Part shown: piece after piece, positions 13,211-20,434 of the stretch
How positions within the stretch are numbered: the stretch's first letter is position 1
Layout: each line of letters starts with the position of its first letter
Source: a virus
Length of the DNA: 20,434 nt
Strand: one strand, 5' to 3'
IMG/VR virus record: IMGVR_UViG_3300025890_000205
Coordinates: 1 to 20,434 of that record
Notes under the pieces: generated by a model
The model's database searches: none
What the model was told of the DNA's origin: nothing
What the model saw: only the letters and a program-made list of their open reading frames with translations
Made by a program: the position numbers and the translations under genes

Positions 13211-15841
13211 TTACTGCCCAGCATAATGGTAAAAGTTACCTGTTGGAGCAAACATAGGATCTTCAGATGCTACCCTATTTTTTAGCATAGTTTGACCTTT
13301 AAAATCAGTACGTCCATCTAATTGCATAAAGAAATTTCTAATCTTTTCTCTACCTTCAGCTGATTTTAATTTACTTGATAAAGAAGGTTCATATCGTGCC
13401 ATGCCTTTATAAACAGCCTCATATTGACCAGGTGCTCTGATAATCTCACCAATAGAAGTACCATACTTACCTGAAGCCAATCTAGTTAAAACAGAAGCTG
13501 CTACACCAAATTCATCATCAGTGTTACGTGCTGCTTCACTACTAACAACATAACCTAATTCATCCCAATCTGCATCTGTAAGATTACTAAGAATGTTTTC
13601 AATTGTATTATTTGAAGAAGTCCTACGGAATGTAGAACCAGCTCTCATACGCATAGGTTGTCTAAAAGTACTGGTATCACCAGACGTTTGTGATAAGCCT
13701 TGTTCTAATGCACGTCTTTTAGACGCTGCTCGTGTCTTTGCATCATAGATCATACTACGAAACTCAGGGCTTACTTGTGCATTTAAATCTTGTGTTATTT
13801 GTGGTGGGTCTAATGGATCAAGATCTAAAGCTTCAAGTTGTGCATTAATAATTGTAAAAGGATCAGCACCATTGCTCATACCAGCAACAGCTGCAACATC
13901 ACGAGGAATAGTAAAACCAGGTTTACCATAATCATTCATAATAGCTACTGCTTCTTCTTGAGTAATAATGCTTTCAGGTGTTTTTAAAACTGTAGCTAAA
14001 CCTTTATCGTAAATATCTTTTTTAAGTTCAGCATATCTACGCTTTGCTTTTTCTAGTGCTGGTAAGTTGCCTTGGTTAAGATTAGGAAAGGTTGCACTAC
14101 CTCCAGCTTGATTAGGTTTACGAAACCACAAATTTTCTGGATCACGTGCACCAGCTTTTACCTCTGCAGCTAATTGTTGACCGATTGTAGTAGCTGCAGT
14201 ATTAAAGTCCATACCACCTGCTACAGCTTGATCGACACGTTTACGATATTCAGCTCGCATACGACCTTGTAGAAACAAACTGGCAGGTGTATTAGGTTTG
14301 TTTGAACCAAAAGTTGTTACACCATTAGCAATTGTTTTAAAGGAATCAGATTGATCTTTAAAGACACCCTTAGTGTATTTCTTTTGTTGTTCAGCAAATC
14401 TTGTACTTAATGTTGTAGCTGCAGTAGGATCAATACCACTTAAAGCATCAACAGCTTCTTGTGTAATAAAACCATCAGGAATAGTTTCATACTGTTCAAT
14501 AGCTTTAGCCTTTGCTACTGCTTCATGAGTATAACTGTTTGCAAACTTTTGGATTGATTGTGGTACTTTACCATGCGTCTCTCTAAAGTATTTAATTACT
14601 TCTTCAGCATTAGCTTTACTACCATCTTCTGTTAGAGCTGCTAAGAATTTCTGAGTATCTTCTTTATACCCTATTTCATCAGCTTGAACCTGAGCACTAC
14701 GATACTGTGTATCACCACGCTCCCGTGCCATCTTAATAGCACCCATTCTACCAGGGTTACTAACAGCAAAAGGTTGTCCTTTATTTACAGTAGCATTAGC
14801 TATCTGATCAAGGGTAAATAAATACTCACCGTTAACACCTCTTTGAGTAGCTAAACCTTCAAGCCATTTATAAGCAGCTTCGTAATCACCACCATTATCT
14901 CTTACAATTGTATTAAAAGAAGAGACAACATTTTGATTAAATGCACTGGGGTTTTGAGTCAGAATTGTAGTAGCATTATCTATTCTAATGCCTTTCTTTA
15001 CTTTTAACTCACGTTGAGTTGCTTTTGTCTGGACTCCTTGGTTAACACCTTGAAGAGCTGCCAAACCATCACGTAACATCTCAGGTTTATAAGCTAAGAC
15101 ATTAGACCTTTCAAAAAACTCTCTTTGAAAATTAGTAACAAAAGCAGCTGTTTGAGCAGAGTCCAAATCACCAGCATCTAGCAAAGCTTTGTTTAGTTGC
15201 TGTGGGTAGATATTCTTTAGAATATAATTAACCCTAGCTTGGTCTAATTTATAACGACCATTACTATCTAAAGATCTAGCTCTAGATATAGCTACTGGAT
15301 TGGCCTTTTTTGCTTGAAGTACATCTAGTTCACTTTGACGTACTTCTTCTGTAGCTGCTAATTCATACTCCCCTAAGACTTGTTTAATAACTTTGTCTTG
15401 ATTAGGATTAATTAAGAACTCATTAATTGCTTGTTGTGCAGCTTCATCAGACTTTGCCTTTGCAATTTCTACAAACTTGTCAGATGCTGTTTTACTTAAA
15501 CTAGCAACATTTTCAAATATTTTAGATTGTGCTGCTTGATTTACTTCTAATTGTTTTGCAGCAGTTTGTGAATCTAGTTGACTTTGACGAAGTTCAGTGT
15601 TTTGATTTTGTGTTTGTATCTGAAAGTTTCTTTGACGATCTGTTTTTTCAGCCTGTTGGTTTGCTTTAACCTCTTGGCTGATACGTTGCCGTTGTTTAAT
15701 GTCAGCTTCAGCAGCAGTCCGCATACCTTGTACGACACGATTACTTTCTTCACGCATACGTGAGATAGCAGCGTCGCTTACTTGCATTGGGGAGAAACCT
15801 CTAGCTTTGGCAGCACCCCTAAATTGTACTTGTTTTGCCAT
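13211..15841 (-). CDS. gp15: Internal virion protein, T7 gp15-like, with C-terminal cell-wall hydrolase domain
   Basis: An 876-residue protein; T7 gp15 has 747. Residues 15-110 are a long Gln/Lys/Glu-rich coiled coil (RISQEVKANQQAEKTDRQRN). The middle is helical, as expected of an ejected core protein. The C-terminal 125 residues look like a SleB/CwlJ-type hydrolase (Hydrolase_2): VVSSEAARN with the candidate catalytic Glu at 769, then DEFGVAASVLTRLASGKYG, IGEIIRAPGQYEAV and a terminal FYHYAGQ. Such domains cleave peptidoglycan, so this protein would open the wall during genome entry. The gene overlaps the end of gp14 by 23 bases and starts without a Shine-Dalgarno in the leader TTTAAATAACTATG. 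The domain call is by motif recognition only. Confidence 0.83.
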   Translation of the reverse strand: MAKQVQFRGAAKARGFSPMQVSDAAISRMREESNRVVQGMRTAAEADIKQRQRISQEVKANQQAEKTDRQRNFQIQTQNQNTELRQSQLDSQTAAKQLEVNQAAQSKIFENVASLSKTASDKFVEIAKAKSDEAAQQAINEFLINPNQDKVIKQVLGEYELAATEEVRQSELDVLQAKKANPVAISRARSLDSNGRYKLDQARVNYILKNIYPQQLNKALLDAGDLDSAQTAAFVTNFQREFFERSNVLAYKPEMLRDGLAALQGVNQGVQTKATQRELKVKKGIRIDNATTILTQNPSAFNQNVVSSFNTIVRDNGGDYEAAYKWLEGLATQRGVNGEYLFTLDQIANATVNKGQPFAVSNPGRMGAIKMARERGDTQYRSAQVQADEIGYKEDTQKFLAALTEDGSKANAEEVIKYFRETHGKVPQSIQKFANSYTHEAVAKAKAIEQYETIPDGFITQEAVDALSGIDPTAATTLSTRFAEQQKKYTKGVFKDQSDSFKTIANGVTTFGSNKPNTPASLFLQGRMRAEYRKRVDQAVAGGMDFNTAATTIGQQLAAEVKAGARDPENLWFRKPNQAGGSATFPNLNQGNLPALEKAKRRYAELKKDIYDKGLATVLKTPESIITQEEAVAIMNDYGKPGFTIPRDVAAVAGMSNGADPFTIINAQLEALDLDPLDPPQITQDLNAQVSPEFRSMIYDAKTRAASKRRALEQGLSQTSGDTSTFRQPMRMRAGSTFRRTSSNNTIENILSNLTDADWDELGYVVSSEAARNTDDEFGVAASVLTRLASGKYGTSIGEIIRAPGQYEAVYKGMARYEPSLSSKLKSAEGREKIRNFFMQLDGRTDFKGQTMLKNRVASEDPMFAPTGNFYHYAGQ

Positions 15842-16745
15842 AGTTATTTAAATATGAGTTCTGTGCAATGCCACCTGCAATTGTTGCCGCACTTGACATT
15901 AACCCAGAAATTAATGGTGCAGACGTACTTTGTCTGATAGGTGCTTGGATAGCTTGTGGTAGTACTTCCATAGGTTCGATGAAGATACGCTCGGGTCCTT
16001 GCACAGGTTTCAATACATCAGGCGGTGCTTCAGGTCTAATCATCAAGTTTGCCTCAGCTGCCATATCAGCAGCATAACGTTGTGCACCAATCTGTTGTAA
16101 GTTACGTTGTGATTGCTCAACAGAACTAGACAAACTAGCATCCATAATAGCAGCATTACGACCTAAAGCTGCAATACTAGATTGAAGAGCTTTAGTACGT
16201 GAATTACCAGCTTGTCCTAAGCCAGCTCTACCTTCGGACTGCAATTGATCGACAAGCATACCTTGACGACTAAAAGCATCTTCAGTATAAAGATCATTTA
16301 GTGATGATTGCTCAGCTTCATAAGCTTGCATTGCTGCAAGGCTATTATACGCAAGCCTGCTATTAGTGTTTTCAACAGACTTACCGAATTGTTTTACAGC
16401 TGATAAGTACTGATAATCTTGAATTTCAGTGTTATACTTCCACTGTCTTACAGCAGTATTCCACTCGTAAGCTCTGTTGTTTTGATAATTTTGTTTATCA
16501 ACTTCAAATACTCTTTTATTGTATTCGTTAGTTGCATCAGCTGCTTCTTCTGCAGCTTTCTGTGCTTTTTTTTGTGCCTTCCTTGCTTGTCTGTTTTGCT
16601 TGTCAGCTTGAGATGCACCAAAGATACCACCAATAATAGAGGTTGCACCACCAATAAGTGCAGCACCAATAGCAGGGGCAATACTCATCTCCAGTCCAGA
16701 CTCAGCTAGCTGCTCACCCAGAAGATCATAATTCTTATTAATCAT
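15819..16745 (-). CDS. gp14: Internal virion protein, T7 gp14-like
   Basis: A 308-residue protein; T7 gp14 has 196. Residues 22-43 are a Gly/Ala-rich hydrophobic segment (APAIGAALIGGATSIIGGIF). They are followed by a basic Ala/Lys/Gln helix (NRQARKAQKKAQKAAEEAA) and a long helical body rich in Tyr, Gln and Asn. A second hydrophobic stretch lies near 276-294. The layout of a membrane-active N-terminus plus helices matches gp14, which forms the outer-membrane part of the ejection channel. The strong AGGAGGG just upstream fixes the start at 16745. The ATG overlaps the gp12 stop as TAATG, and its own end overlaps gp15 by 23 bases. Confidence 0.8.
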   Translation of the reverse strand: MINKNYDLLGEQLAESGLEMSIAPAIGAALIGGATSIIGGIFGASQADKQNRQARKAQKKAQKAAEEAADATNEYNKRVFEVDKQNYQNNRAYEWNTAVRQWKYNTEIQDYQYLSAVKQFGKSVENTNSRLAYNSLAAMQAYEAEQSSLNDLYTEDAFSRQGMLVDQLQSEGRAGLGQAGNSRTKALQSSIAALGRNAAIMDASLSSSVEQSQRNLQQIGAQRYAADMAAEANLMIRPEAPPDVLKPVQGPERIFIEPMEVLPQAIQAPIRQSTSAPLISGLMSSAATIAGGIAQNSYLNNYGKTSTI

Positions 16746-19342
16746 TAAGCCCTCCTATAAAAACGTGGGGAATAGTTCCCTTCCCACATCATTGACACCA
16801 ACGATACAGGGTATGGTAAATTACTTGTCACTTTAAGTTCAAAATTAGTATTACGTTGATGGATGGGTACAGTAAAAGTTTTTTCTTCTTTAATTGGATT
16901 ACTATCGCCTGTATAATAACTAGCTTGAGCTACATTTTTTATATCAATCCAGTCATTAGAACCTTTAGCTTTTGATTTAAATACAACAGCACCAGTCCTA
17001 CCAAGTGAAAAGTTAGCTCTAGCGATAGTTAATGTTGCAGTATAATCAGTAGTGGCTGCATCACGTCTGTAGTAAAACTTAGGTAGTGTTGCTTCAAAGT
17101 CATAGTTATAACCTACAAGCATACCATCAGCATAACCAGTAAAATTACCTTGGATTTCAAAGTAATAATAATCAGTACCTGGTTCTTTAAACCCTTCTAC
17201 TTCAGCCCAATAACCAGCATCTGCATCTAAAGCAGCTGATGTATTATTAACTTCTGCTTTAGGTATATTAAGGAGCATAGCACCTTTTTTATTACTAAGT
17301 GGTGTATAAGGTAAATAGATTTTAGTACGATCTAATGCTTCTTCATATACAACCGCTGAGATACCTCCAGCAGGGCTTACAGGACGTGTAGCCATGTCTA
17401 GACAGGCATTGCCTTCAAAGGTATTTGTGTCTGATACAGAGTTTCCTGTAGGGATCTCATCAAGTATTATGGACCCAATAGAATATTCAGTTTCATGCTG
17501 CTGAACTACTACAACATTATCATTAATAATTTTTGCAGCTTGAATAGTACTAGGTAGTTCCCATTTAGTCCAAGCTTGAAACAGGTCTTTCTCACCGTTG
17601 TTATAATAACGATACAGGTACAAGTAAGATGTATCTCTATCTACTAACATTATAAGAGAGTTAGGCGGACTTGTAGTAATATCATCTACAGTAGCAGGGA
17701 TCCATTCTAATACTGCTTTGCTGATATCTACAACAATAGGGCTTTGCTCTACATCACGTAGTGCCATGGTAAAAAGTTTACTATAACCAGGTAGTTTACT
17801 GACAAATGCAGAGGTAGTACCAATGTCTACAGGAGAAATATCAGTAGCCATTTCATAGTTAGATAGTGCTCGAATAACAGCAGAAGTTGGTGTAAGAATG
17901 CTGGCATCAGTTGCATATAGTTGAAATTGTTGACGTTCACTAAATAAAGCAAGTCCTTGTGGTGAAGGTAGCACATCAAACAATTTAACAGGTCGTACAC
18001 TAGATACGTTTAAATCAATAGGGTCTGAATCAATTTGCGTTAATGCTGACTTGACAAAGAAATTATAAGCGTCATTAGCTATTCCAAGAACTACATTATC
18101 ACCAGACAATACACCAAAACGGTTACTGTAAAAGAAGGAAGAATTAATAGGTGAACCAATAAAAGATGGTATGGGACTGGTTAGATTATCACCAGCAAGC
18201 CTAGGCTTATAATCAATAGGACCAAAAGTAAATGTAGTATTACCAGTGTTAGACAACTCATGTGGCATGGTAGATGCAAGAAGACCAGGTGATGCATCAC
18301 GTGATCGTGCTTCTTCCCAATAACCACGACCTCTATTTAAAGTAGTGTCGTAAGCAACAAAATTAACATAGTAATCATCTTCATTACTATCACTGTTTAA
18401 AATTTTTACGTTATGACCACCAAAAGATTCAAGTGATAGTTTAGATATATCAGTTACTTCATCTTCAAACACTTCAAGTGAAATGTTATTAAGACCACCT
18501 CTAGCATCAATGTTAAAGGCTACAGGAGTACCAGTAACTGCACTATAATCAGTTACCACTGCATTAGCACCAGTACCACGTTTAATAACAAGACTATTGT
18601 TGTAGCCTTCTAAATACCAAATACCATCAAAATTGGTATTACCTGCTGTATGCTGTGCTTCAATAGTAGCTTTAATAGCATCAACTAAATGGTGGTTAAC
18701 ATTAACAGCAGTGGCATCATACAACAACATATCATCAAATGTTGTATTATTTTGAGCAGTTACTTGTGCTACTACATCATCTGTATTGTTAGCAGCAGCA
18801 GCAGGAAAAGTAACTGTATATTCATACGTTTCTACAAGTGTAAGTAGTTTAAGCGTAGCTACTGAATTAGCAACAAACGTACCCGTTGGTTGCATAGCAG
18901 TGGTAACAGTTTTGTTTGTAATAATTGTAGTATCTTGAATGCTACGGAAATGAAAAGAAGGTTCTGTTGCAGGAGCATCAAAATTAGTTAGATACGAAGT
19001 AACATATGCTCCTCCACCTGGTGCAGTAACAGTACAAAACGTACCATCAGCTGCTGTCCAGATATAAATGGCAGCACCTTTAATACAACCAACATAAGAA
19101 CCAGCACTAGCACGGTCAATATAAAACCATACTGCATCTGCTAGTTCTGCTTTAGTAAATACATCACCATTAGCTTTTTTTAAAACATTAATATGTTTCA
19201 TACCAGGTCTTTTAAGTAGACCAAAGGTAGGATCAGGATAACCGTTGATGCATTCAGTTATCTGACCTTCTAATTTTTTGTCGTCATTTTGTTTAGAGAC
19301 ACCACCAAGAAAGTTAGGTGTCAATTGAGTTACTGCTGGCAT
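16745..19342 (-). CDS. gp12: Tail tubular protein B / nozzle, T7 gp12-like
   Basis: An 865-residue protein; T7 gp12 has 794. The N-terminus MPAVTQLTPNFLGGVSKQ followed by GYPDPTFGLLKRPGMKHI is the hallmark opening of the family. The rest is beta-rich, as expected of the nozzle propeller, and ends GNYSPRFYRRA. This protein closes the tail tube below the gp11 adaptor ring and contacts the fibres. The start overlaps the gp11 stop as TAATG and the end overlaps the gp14 start the same way, so the three genes are probably translated from one message in succession. No clear Shine-Dalgarno precedes the start. No disruption is seen. Confidence 0.92.
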   Translation of the reverse strand: MPAVTQLTPNFLGGVSKQNDDKKLEGQITECINGYPDPTFGLLKRPGMKHINVLKKANGDVFTKAELADAVWFYIDRASAGSYVGCIKGAAIYIWTAADGTFCTVTAPGGGAYVTSYLTNFDAPATEPSFHFRSIQDTTIITNKTVTTAMQPTGTFVANSVATLKLLTLVETYEYTVTFPAAAANNTDDVVAQVTAQNNTTFDDMLLYDATAVNVNHHLVDAIKATIEAQHTAGNTNFDGIWYLEGYNNSLVIKRGTGANAVVTDYSAVTGTPVAFNIDARGGLNNISLEVFEDEVTDISKLSLESFGGHNVKILNSDSNEDDYYVNFVAYDTTLNRGRGYWEEARSRDASPGLLASTMPHELSNTGNTTFTFGPIDYKPRLAGDNLTSPIPSFIGSPINSSFFYSNRFGVLSGDNVVLGIANDAYNFFVKSALTQIDSDPIDLNVSSVRPVKLFDVLPSPQGLALFSERQQFQLYATDASILTPTSAVIRALSNYEMATDISPVDIGTTSAFVSKLPGYSKLFTMALRDVEQSPIVVDISKAVLEWIPATVDDITTSPPNSLIMLVDRDTSYLYLYRYYNNGEKDLFQAWTKWELPSTIQAAKIINDNVVVVQQHETEYSIGSIILDEIPTGNSVSDTNTFEGNACLDMATRPVSPAGGISAVVYEEALDRTKIYLPYTPLSNKKGAMLLNIPKAEVNNTSAALDADAGYWAEVEGFKEPGTDYYYFEIQGNFTGYADGMLVGYNYDFEATLPKFYYRRDAATTDYTATLTIARANFSLGRTGAVVFKSKAKGSNDWIDIKNVAQASYYTGDSNPIKEEKTFTVPIHQRNTNFELKVTSNLPYPVSLVSMMWEGNYSPRFYRRA
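16750..16756 (-). promoter_or_regulatory. Strong ribosome binding site for the gp14-like gene
   Basis: AGGAGGG on the minus strand, with a 5-base spacer between AGGAGG and the ATG. It lies inside the last codons of the gp12-like gene, where AGG AGG also encodes the Arg-Arg of the C-terminal FYRRA. It is the best Shine-Dalgarno among the large virion genes. Confidence 0.75.
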
Positions 19343-20412
19343 TATCGAATCAGGGAGTCAAAGGGACTGTAGCTCTTGTAGTAGTTACCTTGTTGTGGTG
19401 CACCAAAGAAACTATGGTCTCCTTGGTTACAATCATATTCAAGAGCAAACGATCTTGCATACGCTTCTTTTTGTTGTAGCATTTGGTATTGATTTGGATC
19501 ACCAATAATCCTACTAGATACAGTAGCAGCCGCACGTGCTACAATATAAGCTTGAATAGGTTGAGGGATGTCTGAATAATCCCGCTCCCATACTACATCA
19601 AAATAAAGTGTTTCATCTGTATCCCAGATGTCAGTATGTTTAATAGTATCATAAACATAACCAGCACGATTAACAACATTACGACCAAGACTGTTTGTAT
19701 AGTCTTGGCTTAAATCCATTTGGATTACATTGTTAGGGATAGCAATTTTTTTAGAAACATCAGGTTGAAACTGATCATAATTTCTTTCTGTATTATAAGA
19801 CCAACCCTCAGATTGTACTTCACGTGAAGTTTCTTTTAATGTGTTGTAAGTAATTGCAACATCGGGGTTGGTTTGAGTTTCTACTTTTTGTGTGACTATA
19901 GCTCTTGATAGATTAAGAAAATCATCTGAAGTAGCTACTGTTTGTGAAATGTTAGTGGGGTACTCATACAGAATAGGATCTAATGTTAACGTGGTAGATG
20001 TAGCATCTACTGCACTAACTGTATAAGTATAAGGACCAGAACCACTTGGTCCTGATTGCACTAATACATTAGCAATTCCAGTTCCAGTGATAAAAGTATT
20101 CTTCGGAATATATGGGGATGGAGAAGTAAGTACATTACTTGTAATAGAACCTGTGGTAGAGAACACGGTTTCTGTAGCAGCAATTGCTGTATTATTAGCA
20201 ACGCCAATACCAGAAATGTAAGTACCAGCTGGAATGTTATTTGTATTAGTAAAGAGTTTAGTAGAATCTAAGAAGCCTGTAATTCTTGACACCTCATTAA
20301 ATACAAGGACTTCTTCTGTATCTAGCGTAGTGACAGGAGCCTGACCAACTGACGCCAGGATCTGATTAACAGCTTGTAGCTCAGTATTGGAGCCAGTAGT
20401 AGGAAAAGGCAT
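19342..20412 (-). CDS. gp11: Tail tubular protein A / adaptor, T7 gp11-like, with inserted domain
   Basis: A 356-residue protein; T7 gp11 has 196. The family opening is split: residues 10-31 (TELQAVNQILASVGQAPVTT) join, in ordinary members, almost directly to what is here residue 182 onward (NPDVAITYNTLKETSREVQ, then EGWSYNTERNYDQFQPD). Between them lie about 140 extra residues, beta-prone and Gly/Thr/Ser-rich, with an internal repeat (IPAGTYISGIGVANNTAI at 60-77; IPKNTFITGTGIANVLV at 102-118). The C-terminal part (IPQPIQAYIVARAAATVSS) is typical of the ring that joins portal and nozzle. The leader is AT-rich with no Shine-Dalgarno. The 22 bases beyond the start, to the window edge, hold nothing I can assign. 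Confidence 0.9.
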   Translation of the reverse strand: MPFPTTGSNTELQAVNQILASVGQAPVTTLDTEEVLVFNEVSRITGFLDSTKLFTNTNNIPAGTYISGIGVANNTAIAATETVFSTTGSITSNVLTSPSPYIPKNTFITGTGIANVLVQSGPSGSGPYTYTVSAVDATSTTLTLDPILYEYPTNISQTVATSDDFLNLSRAIVTQKVETQTNPDVAITYNTLKETSREVQSEGWSYNTERNYDQFQPDVSKKIAIPNNVIQMDLSQDYTNSLGRNVVNRAGYVYDTIKHTDIWDTDETLYFDVVWERDYSDIPQPIQAYIVARAAATVSSRIIGDPNQYQMLQQKEAYARSFALEYDCNQGDHSFFGAPQQGNYYKSYSPFDSLIR

Positions 20413-20434
20413 AATTTGATAATGAGTATTATTC

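Noticed and set aside
16419-16709. Plus-strand 96-codon frame rich in Phe, Leu and Cys that looks membrane-spanning
   Set aside because: The hydrophobicity is what an antisense reading of the Lys/Gln/Ala helix of gp14 produces.
1-20434. tRNA genes, CRISPR arrays, insertion sequences, integrase or attachment sites
   Set aside because: Coding sequence fills the window almost completely. I saw no cloverleaf-like stretch in the short gaps, no spaced direct-repeat array, and no transposase or integrase motif.

Overview
The window is the late structural and packaging region of a T7-like podovirus (Autographiviridae type), seen in reverse: every gene I can support is on the minus strand, so transcription runs from right to left. 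The most likely host is a marine picocyanobacterium (Prochlorococcus or Synechococcus). The order is the T7 order (gp11, gp12, gp14, gp15, gp16, gp17, then a lysis/packaging block). The tail-fibre repeats and several small proteins after the fibre are of kinds I recall from marine cyanophages. That host call rests on memory of protein families, not on a search. The sequence is AT-rich overall, which leans toward a Prochlorococcus phage. No psbA, hli, integrase or RNA polymerase gene falls inside the window.

Right part (20412 down to 9207): tail and internal core. A gp11-like tube/adaptor protein carries an extra domain of about 140 residues. It is followed by the gp12-like nozzle and the three ejected internal proteins gp14, gp15 and gp16. 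The muralytic activity that T7 carries at the start of gp16 appears to be replaced by a SleB-type cell-wall hydrolase domain at the end of gp15.

Middle part (9204 down to 3181): a single 2007-residue tail fibre with a T7 gp17-type N-terminal attachment domain, a set of 31-residue Trp-containing repeats, two related beta-helix modules, and a C-terminal tip with YadA-head-like repeats. The tip is visibly richer in G+C than the middle of the gene.

Left part (3132 down to 1): a tightly packed run of small genes, mostly joined by ATGA or TAATG overlaps. It holds a conserved 119-residue protein, a 53-residue protein, a proline-rich membrane-anchored protein, a two-helix holin candidate, two exported proteins whose genes overlap out of frame by 193 bases, a coiled-coil protein with a hydrophobic N-terminus, two small hydrophilic proteins, a probable small terminase subunit, a basic conserved protein and the beginning of an HNH endonuclease cut by the window edge. 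The large terminase presumably lies beyond the left edge. The genes together build the tail, breach the host envelope, lyse the cell and start packaging. The least understood part is the envelope-directed cassette at about 960 to 2760.
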